A DNA stretch of 64,000 nucleotides, taken from positions 24,378,651 to 24,442,650 of the forward strand of contig OY754967.1 in NCBI GenBank assembly GCA_963576475.1, in the 5' to 3' direction. Every line of letters begins with the position of its first letter. Position 1 is the first letter of the stretch. This document shows, in pieces, positions 1 to 12,770 of this stretch. The DNA comes from Molanna angustata. Taxonomy: Eukaryota; Arthropoda; Insecta; Trichoptera; Molannidae. The position numbers and the translations under genes are program-made. The notes beneath the pieces are model-generated. The model saw only the letters and a list, made by a program, of their open reading frames with translations. It did not search any database and was not told the DNA's origin.

Positions 1-3000
1 TAGAACATCAAGTGGAAACACAATGTCTATGAACAGTAGTCGACAAAAAAACATAAGTACACTTTTTTCCTCATTCTCAGCGATAACGGTAAGGAAATAG
101 GTATAACGTGTAATTGTAGAGAACCATTTAGAATTAGACTTTATCGGTTCGTCGGATATTAGGATGTTAGACTATTACTATTTATATTACACATTAAAAA
201 TTATATGTAGTTTATAAAATAACGTTACATTAGTTATGTTATCAGGTAAAGGAAGTTTAAAAGTAAAATATTAGGAAATTTGAAGGTGAAATAGAGGAAC
301 TAAACGGGAAATTGTGAAATGTCAAAATTGTAAAGAAAATTAGCGGAAATTTAATTTTACAAATGGTTACAATAATAATAGTTAAGTCCATATTTGTATT
401 AAGTATAGTCTTTAATAGTATTTTAAAGAATTGATGGTAGTTTGGACTTCTTTCCAATTTACTGAGCCTAATCCTTTAATATATTGGATATTTATATTTT
501 ATTTATAGCCCATACATACATACATACCATCACGCCATGTCCCTCGCGGGGTAGGCAGAGAGAACAGAACGCCACACTATTCTTATTGAATTTGTTATAA
601 AAACAATGCACATAGTTTTTGCTCTAGTTATTATTTAGAAGAAAGTGCTTATAAATTAACTTATTATTTCTTAAGGCCCTTCTATACCTTGGGCATACGG
701 ATGTACACTAATATGCACACTAAATTACCTTCTTATGTATGAAACGCGATAAAATATTGTTTATCACCAATCTGTGATATGCAATATATTATATTTTCGC
801 GAAAAAAGGTCAAGTTGATAGTTTTTTTAATAAGAAGGATAGTATTTAAATATTAAAATAAAAGAAACCCAGCCGGTATATATTCATATTCACATTCGAT
901 TGAAATAAAAATCTACTTCATAGGCCATGTAGTTTTAGTTACTTACAATGAAAAATTAAAAAAGGGTTTTACTAAAACTAATTTTACAAGAAAATTATTG
1001 AACAAATTCAAATCTCAAAAAACTCACGCAATAGAATAAAGATGTAAAAATAAACTATTTCAAAGACGTTCTGAGAAAAATATCTAAATTTTGAAAAATA
1101 AACTTTTTCAAAATTTACTATTTAGCCTTTTAAACATAATTGTGAAAAATAAAAGACTTCATTGGGATTATGTGGACTGCAACAGAGCTGAATCTTTTGA
1201 TTTGCTCTATACCTGAACGTGTTAAAATAATATTAATTTTAAACCTGACCATAATCGTTTATTGATTTTTATTTCACTGTCGTTATTAAAATATTTTTTA
1301 TGAATCGTTTTTGCCTGTTTTTTATCTTGACGAAATGTATGAGTCGGTGATTGATGATTGATGATGATGCCAATGTTAATGAACTTATACCTTAATAATA
1401 ATAATCGTGAAATACTTGAATTACGTTAACATAACTATTTGTCAAATTAAATTCCCTTAGAGATTCTTCATTTGTAAAAATCCAACGCGTAGAAATAATT
1501 CAAGTATTTAAACCAGAATATGTTAAATGATACCAACATAAATGTCCGAATGTCTTCCCAGTAAAAAATATCCGGCTGAATTTTCTGTGCTAACGACTTT
1601 AAAATTGCTCAAATAATGTTTATTTCTTATAACGGTTTCTATAATTAAAATATTTTCACTGCATCCCAGTTGCTAGATTCTGGGTAATTTTATCAATATT
1701 TATTTACTACCGGTAACAAAGCATCCCGTATTGGTGTCAGCAATTCAATTTTTTTTTATTTCTCATCACAAATAAATATATAAATTGAAATAAAAAAAAT
1801 CCTTGAGGATATCAAGTAAAAAAAATGAAACATTGCAGCTGTTCGTCGACACTTCCTCAAAAGTATTAGCAGGTCAATCTGTAAATGATTATAAAGAGCA
1901 ATGGAATGATCCAGATTGAATTGGGAATAATTCACCCATCCAGATACTTCTAGATATAAAGATTTAACTTTGAGGAAGGTCCCTATATCATCTACCAACC
2001 TTTCATGTACAAAAAGCAATAATTTATTTATAGTATTATTGGTAAGTATTTAAAATAACCGATATAAATTAGAATCATTAGTTAACATAATATTATTTAT
2101 ACCTACGAGTAATAGAAAATAATTTTTCTAACCATTTATTTACTTATCAAGGAGAAAGTAGTCAATTTGATGCTCTCAAAATTAGTCACAACTATTGAAT
2201 CACAAGGGATATACCACGTGAACTTTATTTAGGTCAAAAATAAACAAATCATCATTGTCTAATATTTATCTAAAATAACAAATGTTTTTTGTTTCATACA
2301 AAATCAGTAACCGTTTCGCCTTTAGTAGGTATGTGAGCTACAATATAAACGATTTTTTTACTCTCTTATTTGTTTGTGGTATTTAAAATAACATGATACT
2401 TCTTTTTGTGGGTACAAAATTCATCATGTTTTTTTCTTCAAAAAATATATTCTAGCTTATTAATTCAACAGTTTTTTTTATTTTGAAGTTACACAGAAAC
2501 AACATTTTTTTTGTTGATAGGCATATTTTACTATGTTATTGTTGAAATTTATGATTTTTCAATATACTATAAAGCTATTAGTTTTAAAATTTTAATAAGT
2601 TTTTTGATTCCTTTTTATTAGTATTTGAAATATTATGTAAAATTAAATAAATCATACTGATTTTCTTACGATAATTATCCGCGAAACCTTACGATAATTA
2701 AAAACAACAACAATTATTCATAAATATTGTACCCCGTGATATACTAATAAGTAATTGAAATTAAAAATTAAAAATGTGTTATTTACTAATTTTAATAAAT
2801 AATTTCACGATAACGAAAAAATGTATAAGAAATGTTACTACATAGATAATGTTTTTGATTTTAACAATTTTTGTCTATAATTAATTTATAATTAATGAAT
2901 TAGATAATAATCAATTTCACATAAACTACAAAAAATGTTAACTTCACCGAGAGGTGATCGATCTAATTGTGATATGACTTGTCACAAAAATATATTGTGA

Positions 3001-3020
3001 TACCCTACAACATAGTTGGT
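1..3020. other. AT-rich DNA, no gene seen
   Basis: Apart from the LINE tail at 490-600, only short AT-rich chance ORFs. No exon with splice context found. Confidence 0.6.
490..600 (-). mobile_element. 3' tail of a non-LTR retrotransposon
   Basis: It contains CATCACGCCATGTCCCTCGC and GGGTAGGCAGAGAGAAC next to a CATA repeat tail. The same block ends the longer LINE copies at 9770 and 21590, all in minus orientation. Confidence 0.6.
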
Positions 3021-3095
3021 TAGAAGAAATTGCCTAATGGCAATAAGCCAGCCAGTGTGCATTATATTTATTTACATTATGTACAAAAAGATAAA
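3021..3095 (+). mobile_element. SINE-3 3' body fragment
   Basis: GTTAGAAGAAATTGCCTAAT, GGCAATAAGCC and CAGTGTGCATTATATTTATT match the SINE-3 3' part. Confidence 0.45.
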
Positions 3096-3191
3096 TAAAT
3101 AAATATACTTATCATTGGATTAGATATAGGATATCACATTTTATGTGACACGACAAATCACAACTCCTTAAATCATATGAATAAATCCTAC

Positions 3192-3308
3192 CTGTGGTCT
3201 CATAGTATTTATCCTCGAATGTTGCAGTGGAGGCTGATAAAAGCTGTTGGAAGTCATAGTCGGTCTGAACTTCTTTTGACCAGCGCAGATGCTCTCCATC
3301 GTCTTCAT
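3192..3308 (-). CDS. Candidate first coding exon of a gene running off the left edge
   Basis: On the minus strand an ATG with A at -3 (3308) opens 39 codons, starting MKTMESICAGQKKFRP and ending at CAG followed by a GTAGGA donor at 3191. The less AT-rich, CpG-containing DNA at 3560-4330 would be its promoter side. No downstream exon was found in 1-3190. A second frame of the same stretch is also open but has no ATG and no acceptor. This is weak support; it could be chance. Confidence 0.3.
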
Positions 3309-3559
3309 GATAACCACAATTTACACCCAACACATACAATTAATAATCCATCACAACAAACAAACGTTTATGACGACACTCCGAGTCTTTGCACACAAAT
3401 CAATAAATTTTCTCAGACGAGTCATTCATAAATATTAATAAAAGTCAAATGTCACTAAATAATAGCAACATATTATTTTTAAGCAAAAAAAACTTCGATT
3501 TAAAAAAAAATCTTTAAAACTTAAATAAAAAAAATGTTTATTTTTATTTATTGTTTGTT

Positions 3560-4330
3560 TTAAATTTTTGGATTCACGTCAGGAACATCCGAATCACATG
3601 ACGTCCGCACTTCCGATTGCTCGGTTGTACTTCAACCAACTTAAACTTCACGACGCGCAGCGGTTACAAAGCACCTCAACCACGATGCATCGCCCGACTG
3701 GCCTCAACTACTCAACGAAGAAGCAACGAGGCACTCGATCAAAATGTACAACGTACCCACCTAAACAAAACAGAACGAACATGACCCGAATGCAACATTC
3801 TAACTGACTGTCAAGTTTTGGGATCGCTTCCTCCGAGAACTAGTTTTAACCATTGACCATCATCAAGCCACGGCCGATCTAAAAGCGCAGAATAATTTTA
3901 TGAAGCCACCTTGAAGAAAAGAAAAATATAACCAACAATACGAATTAACACGTTCGTATTTCGAGTTCGGTCTCTTTGCGAGGTCGTATGCTTTGAATTT
4001 CTTTATAAATTACGGCCGATCGTTAGTTTTGACGAATATGCGTTCTGCAGGAGGTCATCGAACTGAGAAATGAGAAGGCACTGTGTCGAGAAAGACAAGT
4101 TCAGTTAACGTGATAACCCAACGATTGATAATATTGGGTATTTTCTTTTTGTTCGTTGTTGTCACATTGTTGTTATGAACCAGAGTGATTCGCACTGAAG
4201 ATATCATTAAACGTCATGTAAATTTCGTAACTTCGCTAGTTACGCAGAGTTATGAGCTTCTGAGACAATGTCAATGTCACCTTGCTCCAGTGACCTCTCG
4301 CAATGGCGTCGGAGGACCTTAAGTCAATTC
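3560..4330. other. Locally less AT-rich, CpG-containing stretch
   Basis: Base composition shifts clearly from the AT-rich flanks. ORFs here lack ATG starts and splice context. It may be a promoter/5'UTR region for the candidate exon at 3192-3308, or an old repeat. Confidence 0.4.
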
Positions 4331-5185
4331 TTCCGATTTTGCAAATTTTCAAATAATCGAGTATCTTTTTATATATTCTGCTTGTCATGTTCTGTGAGAA
4401 TAATTAAAAAATGTAGATAACAGATAATAGCAATTCGTCTTATACAAATAAGGCAAAGACCGACAACAATAGATTTTTTTGCAGATGTAGGTACATAGTT
4501 CAATTTTGCCTAGCTTTAAAATTACAATTAACAAAACATACTTCATTGACTTGAAAAAAAATATATGTATCACGCTGACCTGTTATGAAACTGATTAAAA
4601 AAACTTATATATGAACATTAATACCTATTTAATACAACAAAGCATGCAAATATTGTAACAATTAATATAGTTTATTTACTCAACTTCATCTCAAGCAATT
4701 TATCTATTTAGCTTTAAACGATAATGGAGTGTAAACGAATACTAATATCCATAAAATTATTTTCTTAAAATACATCTGTATGTGATATGTTTTTTTATAA
4801 AAAAAACTACTAATCAATCTCTGACTACAATTCAATTAAATGTATTTACTTTATAGAAATTGTATTCTTCTTCGTCTCTGTTGAGTTTATTCATCTTCAT
4901 CCAATTTCATACATGGATGAATAAGTTTTTAATTTAATATATTTTAATATAATAAAGATTTTATTACTACAATCTTCCAAATAATAACTAAACATATGTA
5001 GGTATATAATCTGATTACGCAATATTTTATTTCTATGGGTTTTGGAAAAATATATTTTGGTTAAATATTTAGGCCTAGATCTAATTTAAATATAAAAAAA
5101 ATAAAAGTGAAAAAAAAACAAAAATTCTTAACGTTCAACAACAACAACATTTTATTTAAAGTGAAAGAGACCGTTAAATGAAACG
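4331..5185. other. AT-rich DNA, nothing supported
   Basis: No ORF with domain, no clear repeat. Confidence 0.55.
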
Positions 5186-5594
5186 TCATTTTTTATAGTG
5201 GCCTATACAAAATTTATACTTAGTGTCAGCCATAGCATAAAGCATGATTTTTTTCTGTGAAAGGATACAACAGCAAGAAACGACAATATGATAATGCGAA
5301 CCCTTAATAGTGGTGGCTTTCGGAGATAACAGCAGTGTTGTGTAAAAGTGTTGAAAATTTATATTAGTATGAAGCGTTAAAATATAAAGCGTGATTAACA
5401 ATTTATTTAAAATTGTCTAACGGTGGGTTTTCATCAACCAAAGTGTCTGTCAAGGGAAGGCGTGATAACTAATGATAGCCTTTCGTTATAGATATAAAAA
5501 AATCACGCATTGTACCATAACACAAAGAAATGAAATTTTCATTTCCTTGGAATAAAAATTTTCAATTTGCTTCCAATTGAATTGAAGAAAACTA

Positions 5595-5890
5595 CAAATA
5601 TAAACAGCTTTAAATGTGGATTAAAGAAGTGGGTAAAAAAAACAGACAAGACAGTGATAAATAAACAACTCTACGTTAACATACAATGACACACACGCAC
5701 ACCTAAATAATATACCTATATAATTATAAGCTGCTTCAGAACAGGTTTTTAACCTAGTGAAGCAGTTTACATTCCGCATCTAGTTCCGCATATAGTTCCG
5801 CAAGTATCTTTTTTTGTAAAAATATTGTATTGTTAAACTTTGATGTGTACCTTGTATATTATTTCTTATGTTACAAATTAAAAAAAAACA
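5595..5890 (+). repeat. Unclassified interspersed repeat (family G)
   Basis: It shares ACCTAGTGAAGCAG and CGCATCTAGTT, preceded by GACACACACGC, with 40200-40445. Ends in an A-rich tail, suggesting a retroposon. Confidence 0.5.
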
Positions 5891-5971
5891 CTTCATATAA
5901 TAACCGTGTTAGTATAGAAATTTTCATCACTTTGAAGGCTGTTATCTCCGAAAACCACCACTACTCACCGT

Positions 5972-6155
5972 TCATATTTTTTTTTTTTTTTTTTATTAAA
6001 AAATGAATATGTCCTTGTTGAACAAGTACATATACATCTTCCTACGTTCCCTAAAGTAAGCATAAATGCTTGTGATATAGGTGAACGAAATCGGTCGAGG
6101 CAGGATTCGAACTCGCGACCACTGGTTCACTAAGCCAATGCGCTAACCGTTCCCT
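5972..6155 (-). mobile_element. tRNA-derived SINE (SINE-1), minus copy
   Basis: Reading on the minus strand: a tRNA-like head with box B GAGTTCGAATCCTG, GCCTCGACCGATTTCGTTCA, a body ending AGGAAGATGTATATGTACTT, and a poly-A tail (T run at about 5978-5995). Inserted inside the family D element. Confidence 0.85.
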
Positions 6156-6387
6156 CAATTATATTATCTAATCATTGTTACCTGCTGCGGTATCCTTACA
6201 GAAAAAAATCAGCCTTTATACTATGACGTGAATTTGGCTGTCGCTGACTCTTTATCTTATATAGAAAAATAATTTTTAATATTATCATTTAAGTTGAAAT
6301 AATGTATTTCTAGTACCTACCAACACGTAACAAAATTCACGGCTTTCTATTTTCAATCTACAGCGTTAAAAATATGTGTTTCTGATA

Positions 6388-6840
6388 TTCATTTTTTTTC
6401 ACAAATACACCGAGAACTAATGCAAGATTCAGGATACAGCTATACAAAATATGTAAATACTTTAATGACCATACTGACATTTTTATTGTATCTGAATCTA
6501 TATTCAAAAGGGAAATTGTATTAAAGATCACAGATACAGCCTCTTAGAACCTGGTTATGGCAGGAATGCACTTTTGAAAAAAATATGTTATATGGATGAA
6601 TTTATAATCACCACTCTTTTGAATTCAAATTTATACTTTATACCTCATTATAATGATTTTTCAACATCTCTATCTTAATCTCTAGTCATTTTTTTCTTTG
6701 TAATTTCTATATGGGATAAACCTAATGTAATGACACATATATATCAACTTTATGTTTAAAACTAGAATGTATATGTGTGATGTTTTATTGTTTTTTTTCT
6801 TCATAAATAAATAAATAAACAACCCCTTCATACTGAGGAT
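6388..6840 (+). mobile_element. Non-LTR retrotransposon 3' end (same family as 17.8 kb)
   Basis: Plus frame reads FTNTPRTNARFRIQLYKICK and continues to a stop at about 6545 (TDTAS), then a 3'UTR and an AATAAATAAATAAAC tail. Homologous to 18130-18580. 5'-truncated. Confidence 0.75.
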
Positions 6841-7254
6841 TGTAATTTCCTTAGACTACTTCCAAGAGATACTAGAAGAATTGATCCTGCGTTAATCTGT
6901 AAGCATCATGCATAAATCGATCATTCGTTAGGGATTATATTTATATACGTGACCACACACTCGACGTTTCCCAGAACTATGTACACCTATATTTACCTAC
7001 AATCAGAGCATCTTCTTCAGAAGTCAAAGAACTTGAAAACGCGATTCACACGGATGACTTAATTGAATATTATATGAAACATAAAAAAAACGATGAAATA
7101 CATATTTATTTTTTAAATATTAGTCATTAATATGGACTCGGTTTATATCAGACAAAATAATTAAAAGCGGGATTAAATATGATTTAACACAACCAATATG
7201 AATCCCATATAAATTAATAATAAAATATACATATTTCATGTGATTCAATTAGAA

Positions 7255-7905
7255 ATCAACAAAAATATCGAATATATATATTTTAATTGCATATACGCAA
7301 ACATTGGATTTTTTAACTTTGTTTACACCACGTGAGAACTGAATTAGCGACCGGTTTCGGAACTAACCGTTCCCTCCTCAGGCAGAATTTCAACAGTTGA
7401 AATTCTGCCTGAGGAGGGAAAGGTTAGTTCCAAAACCGGTCGCTAATTCAATTCTCACGTGGTGTAAACAAAGTTAAAAAAATTTAGTTAATTTTTGTTA
7501 AAATGTACCACAAAGTTAAAAATACGATATTTGATAATATTGGATTTTTTCCTTGTCGGGAGTCAAATGATATTTTTATTGACAATAACATGTCAATAGA
7601 GACGAAGTTGGGATATATAGAAGAACCAGGAACTCAGGCACCTACGGGTCTTACGACCTGTCATCGGCTGGTTTACGTGATCACTTTATACGCTTGCGCA
7701 ACATTCACCAATTATGCCTTTATTGAGTTCCCTTATCAGTGTAATTTTTGAAAGTTCTATATATTTGAATAATGTGTAAACAATTCACCTGAATATTACG
7801 AAATTATACTATTGCCATCTATGAGGTAACGAAGAAATCCTTTTTTTTGTAACGCCATCTATTGAGAAATTAGTTTATTTGTAAACAATGAAAGCAATAG
7901 TCCTT
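7255..7905 (+). repeat. Interspersed repeat family A, copy split by a palindrome
   Basis: It carries GCATATACGCAAACATTGGA, CAATAGAGACGAAGTTGG, AGAACCAGGAACTCA, the GGCTGGTTTACGTGATCAC block and CAATTATGCCTTTATTGAG. Other copies: 43162-43490 (plus), 54265-54500 (minus), 35640-35800 and 32340-32520 (partial), about 63690-63790 (minus). No coding capacity; class unknown. Confidence 0.7.
7309..7481. mobile_element. Near-perfect 86 bp palindrome (fold-back element)
   Basis: Two 86-base arms meet at a single base (7395) with about three mismatches. The arms contain GCGACCGGTTTCGGAACTAA and CCTCCTCAGGCAGAATTTCA. Inserted in a family A repeat. A degenerate relative is at 47545-47645. Confidence 0.85.
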
Positions 7906-8084
7906 ATAAAAGAGGTGACGGTGTCTCGCACAGATGTCACCCCTGAACTGCGCCTGAAATATTATTTCATTTTTGGTTTGTTTACCTTCATGTACCAATG
8001 TGTATGTACATAAATCGAATATATTTTTAATTGCACGCAAACATTGGATTTTAATAAATGATTGTATTTTATTTTGTATTGATA

Positions 8085-8262
8085 TGTCAAATATTAATTT
8101 AACACAAACCCAATAACAAGTTGCCTCTTTCTGTAGACTAATATTTATCGTTTCACAGATCCGGACTGAAAACACAATTAATAAATGTGTCTCCACCGGA
8201 AATCGAACCCGGGATCTTTCGCTCAGTCATGAGGCAAGAAGGCCAATCTTACTATTCTATCA
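8085..8262 (-). mobile_element. Second tRNA-derived SINE family (SINE-2), partial
   Basis: On the minus strand a tRNA-like head with box B GGGTTCGATTTCCGG precedes GGAGACAC and a body shared with 63812-63980. Both copies lie next to a family A repeat. Confidence 0.6.
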
Positions 8263-8633
8263 TACACTCTTGAAATATTAATTTAAGTTTATTTCATACG
8301 GTTTCATCACGTGCACTCGTGTCAGCGTTCAGATCTCAAATGAGACTCTCGACCAGTTATCTTCATAAAAACCTGTAATAAAATATACTGATCCGAACTA
8401 TTCAAGAGATGTCTTTAAAATCAATCCACAGGTAAAAAGATGAGACGATTTGAGTGTAAACGTTTTTAAATAATGTTATGTATAGTTAACCTTTTTATAT
8501 AAACAGTCTGCTGTAGCGTAGCAATCACTTGAGGTCTATTACAATTATGGATTGAATAATATATTTTATAACGTTTATTGCGAGTACTCCATTTCATATA
8601 TTATATTATAACTAGTTGCATGTAACACATGAG

Positions 8634-9652
8634 ATCCAACTGCCGATACCGATAGTAAGTATGTATAGTTGAAGAATATGTACCAAACTATAAACCCATA
8701 AATAAAAATTATTGAATATTTTCAGATATTTTGTTTTCTATACAACATATATTATGTAGGTATGTATGTCAAGATAGGATAGTTTGGAGGAAGTTCCTTT
8801 TTTCCTACCCAGAATATGCAAATAGCATGATGGTATATATGTATGTTTGGAGATGAAGTATCAAACTATTAAGTCTTCTTACATATTGTGTATAGGCGAC
8901 TGCCATACAAAATGTATGAAGCGATGTCGTCACTAAATTCAATTTTTAAAAAAATTGTTAAAAAAAAATTGAGATCTTCTACAACAATGTTAATATTTTT
9001 TATAGAAAATTAAATTATCTAGTTGGGGTGTTTCGGCTTTTTTTGATAATTGTAAAAGTTTTGGAAATATAGGCAGTTAAACTCATAAATTTATCATAAA
9101 AAAAATATTTTTCTTAATAAAAAATGTTTGAGAAACCCTGGAATTTTTTTGAAAAAACTCATTTGAGATTTTGTATTTGTCTATGTTTGTACCAATTTTC
9201 AGCGTTCTAGCGTTTATGGTTTCTGAGATATATGGAAAAATAAAATAAAAATTCAAAAGTTGATAACCCCTGACTGAAACAAAAATTCAAAATTCCGAGT
9301 ATAAAAGTTTTGTAGGCCTGTAACTGTTTATATATTCTGAAATTTTAGGCTCTGTAAATTGAGCGGATCAAAAGTTATAAGGGGGGGACGGACACACAGA
9401 CACACACACAGACACACACACACACAGACACACACACACACAGACACACGAAATGTTCTACTCCGAATTCTGAGTAAATCCGTGTATGGAACATATATGC
9501 TGCGAAGCCTCTAAGTTGGTGTTTTTTGACTTCAAAGTTGGAAAAGCCGTGAAAAAAGTAGACCTCTCCATACAATTCTCGCGTATTCTGGCTTGATACA
9601 TTGTCGATATGTTAAGAGAACAAAGTTCTCCTGAACAAATCGACAGTTGGAT
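8634..9652. mobile_element. TIR element family C, full-length copy with CA microsatellite
   Basis: Ends are ATCCAACTGCCGAT and ATCGACAGTTGGAT, inverted repeats of each other (one mismatch). Length 1,019 bp, no coding capacity. A CACACAGA microsatellite sits at 9391-9448. Related copies: 13515-14107 (minus, partial), 48373-48842 (internal deletion), 52452-53440 (right end lost). Looks like a non-autonomous DNA transposon. Confidence 0.7.
9391..9448. repeat. CACACAGA/CA microsatellite
   Basis: Imperfect CA repeat with GA interruptions inside the family C element. Confidence 0.95.
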
Positions 9653-9769
9653 GAAGCAAATCTACCATAGATGATATATATCATGGTGAATCTCGTATCG
9701 AAGACTCGCCGGGATACTAAAATAAACAGATAAAAGGGTTATACAAATCTCTTACTATTATTATTATAT

Positions 9770-10340
9770 ATGTCCATACTATCACGCCATGTCCCTCACG
9801 GGGTAGGCAAAGAGAACCGAACACCACATTTTTCTATCTTGACACACATTCATCGCCTCATCAACGTATGAATATACATTGTCTTATACATTTTCGTCTG
9901 TTATTCACGCTTCTTACATTTCCATCTTTCAGAATATCGTTTACATGGTCGTGCCATCCTTTTCTTGGGCGCCCCCGACCTCTTATTCCGTTCCTGTCAG
10001 CTTTGTATATTTTATTCGTCAGGTGGCCAAACCATCTCAATGTGTTAACTTTCATTCTGTTAATTATATCTTTCTTCATCTTACATTATTTCCTTGTATC
10101 TTCATTTCGAACATCGTTCTGTTACAAATTCTTCTAAGCGATCTCATTTCAACTGCATTTATTCTGCTTTTGTGCGATTTCTGGCATGTCCAGGTCTCAC
10201 TTGCATACGTCAGGGTTGGCACTACGATTCCGTTATGAATGGCAACTTTGGCATCTTTTGATATGTTGCGATCATTCATTGCTGGTCTAAGTGCTCCATT
10301 CACTCTGTTTCCTGCCATTCCAATATCCTCCATTCCGTTG
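9770..10340 (-). mobile_element. Non-LTR retrotransposon fragment (reverse transcriptase C-terminus and tail)
   Basis: Minus-strand frames read LTYASETWTCQKSHKSRINA, VEMRSLRRICNRTM, then LRWFGHLTNKIYKADRN and GRGRPRKGWHDHV. These are standard C-terminal blocks of insect non-LTR polyproteins. A stop near 10076 splits the frame. The tail carries the CATCACGCCATGTCCCTC block. 5'-truncated and dead. Confidence 0.85.
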
Positions 10341-11784
10341 GTACTATTATTATTTTGTATAAATATTATGTTATTATCATCGTTTTTTGTTAATAAAGTT
10401 CAGTTTTTTGAATTCGTAGCTTTGAGGCACCGGCATAGATTAATGCTTCCACTCTATTAAATTATCAAATAGAAAATACAAAAGACAACAATAGTATATC
10501 AGCAAGGAAATCCACCACCCGTTCTGAATGTTCCATTTTAGGTGAGACGAGGCTGGTGTGTAGAGATACATGCTTGTATCGTACTTACTTTTAGTTTTAA
10601 TGATGTGAACGATTTCATAAAATTGTGCAATACTTTTGAATTCTTTGAAGTCTTATTCCGTCAATGAAACAATTTTATGAAATCAGGGGGGCAAGTCTGG
10701 AAAACCGGCGAAATCAAAACCCTCACAATTACCCATATCATGGATATTATTATTATATGGAGATCTATAATATCTTAAATAAATTATAATTTATTTGTTG
10801 AATGTATATAAAAATAACAAACAATTATACATTTTAGTTTTTGTTTTCATCCGAACGCATCTTTTTTACTGTGAAAACGGACAAAAACAAACAAAAAACT
10901 AGCATTCATTACGGCGAATTTTTAGTATAACCAAACATTTTTTGTTTTCCCGTGAACTTCGTTATACTGAGATTTGACATGTATATAATGTTATAGAATT
11001 AGAATTTTAATAAGGTTATAAGTTTTAATGTTTTTAATAAATTATTATCTTAAATTAATATTCTATGTTATTTAGGCTTTTTTACCTTATTGATTAAACG
11101 AAGGCGTCTGTATACAGTCAGATAGAGTGAATATGGCTTTGTGTGCTTGACCTTGTTCAAAACCAATTCAATGTTGTGATAATGAATTAGAATATGAGTC
11201 CAAGTTCAACACATCCTTACAACGTAAGATCAAATAACAAATGTAGGTACGAATAATACCCTACACATATAGTATTTGTGTCCAAACAATGAAGCTATGG
11301 AATCTTGTATGTAAAATCTGTTTTGTTGGTATGCTCAAGAAATGTAACTTAGTTTGAAGACAATGTGCGGTTGTGTTGATGGTTAGATCTAATCAAGTTG
11401 ATGCCCCAGGCTCTGCAGACGCGGTAGTCTTTTGACACACAACTTATAATATGTAGATTGACTAAATATATAAAGTTATATTTACCATGATGTTTACTGT
11501 AATTAAGTAGACGGGTACATGTATATTCAATATTCCATTAGACACTCATCTAATTTACTACTTAATTATGTTGAGTATTGTTCAATATCTTATAATTCCT
11601 AAATTACTAAAACATATAGGTGAGTCGTTATCACATTTCGTTCAGATTACCTTTCCATTGACCTGTCTCATATTTCTAAAATGTTTATTCAATAATTGTT
11701 TTAATTAAAATAATGCAGCATAAAAGGAGTAAAAATGGCATCTAGCACACATTTATATATATAAGCAGTTGAGAAAAAACATGC
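10341..11784. other. AT-rich DNA, nothing supported
   Basis: 10480-10760 is slightly more balanced and may be an old repeat; no coding signal. Confidence 0.5.
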
Positions 11785-12770
11785 AGAAATTTCATTACCC
11801 TCCCTTTCCAAACGCCAATTATTGATTTTCATAAATTTTTATTGCACTCGCTTTAAATAAATCTACAAACTAAAACCTATAATCCAATAAAGCAACAAAC
11901 AAAGCACATGTTATTAAAAGCGGTTGCATCATAGAGATAATTGAAATATAAATTTTATCCGACGAAAAACTTCATTACCATCCGAGATACCGAAAATAAG
12001 AATTTGAGTCCACACTGTAGAGCAGCACTACTTTTGACCTCCTGCACGTCTCTCACCTTTCAATCGCCATATATCTGCTTAGATGCACGTAAATCGCTGC
12101 GTCAACAATTATTAGTTTTCATTTTTTTGTGTGGATTTTTCACTTTGTCATAGATTAAGCTTCATTACCTTCCAGCGTTTTATATGGAAAGTAATTATCT
12201 TCCATCTATGCCAAATATCTCGTTTGAATTCATTTCATTGACTGTTTAATATATTATATTTCGTAGATTTTAGGACGTTATATTACATAACTAGAGCAAT
12301 TTAGGACCCTAATCTTCATTTCTCTCCATTTCATTACCTTCCATCCCATTAAAAAATGTACTGGATAGTAATGAAGTCATCTGGAGATTAATGAATTTCT
12401 ATCAAGTATTGTATTTATTTTGGATACAAGATAAGATTTTTTGAACCTGTATAGTTACAGGCGATGATTCATATGTATGTTTATTGATTAATTTTTCAAA
12501 TATAATAATAAGTTAATATAGTACTCGTAAAGATATTATTATATTACAAAGTTTTGATTATAAGATTATATTTTCATACTTAAAATGAGATTATTTGAAA
12601 TTATGACACCACAATTCCTTTTCATCCAACAATCTTCTTGACTTTCATCGCCTTCCATATATTTGCATTATCATCCAAGTAGATCTCATTACTTTCCTTA
12701 CATAGTTCATTACCTTCCAGGCGTTTTTCATTGCCTTCCGTACCTTCATTACTTTCCATTATTTTATCTA
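11785..12770. repeat. Cluster of a CATTACCTTCC-like motif
   Basis: TTCATTACCTTCCA or close variants occur near 11792, 11972, 12162, 12333, 12648, 12690, 12708, 12728 and 12748, some with the partner GGAAAGTAAT in inverse. Spacing is irregular early and close to 20 bases at the end. Class unknown. Confidence 0.6.

Larger units (their letters stand above)
5186..6255. mobile_element. Fold-back element (family D), interrupted by nested repeats
   Basis: The left arm (5186-5375) carries AGTGGTGGCTTTCGGAGATA and the right arm (5920-5972 plus 6165-6255) carries its complement. Between and within the arms are a SINE (5972-6155) and another repeat (5595-5890). A simpler copy lies at 51560-52045. Confidence 0.55.

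Noticed and set aside
3568..3807. 79-codon plus ORF
   Set aside because: TTG start, no domain; lies in the possible promoter stretch of the minus-strand candidate exon.
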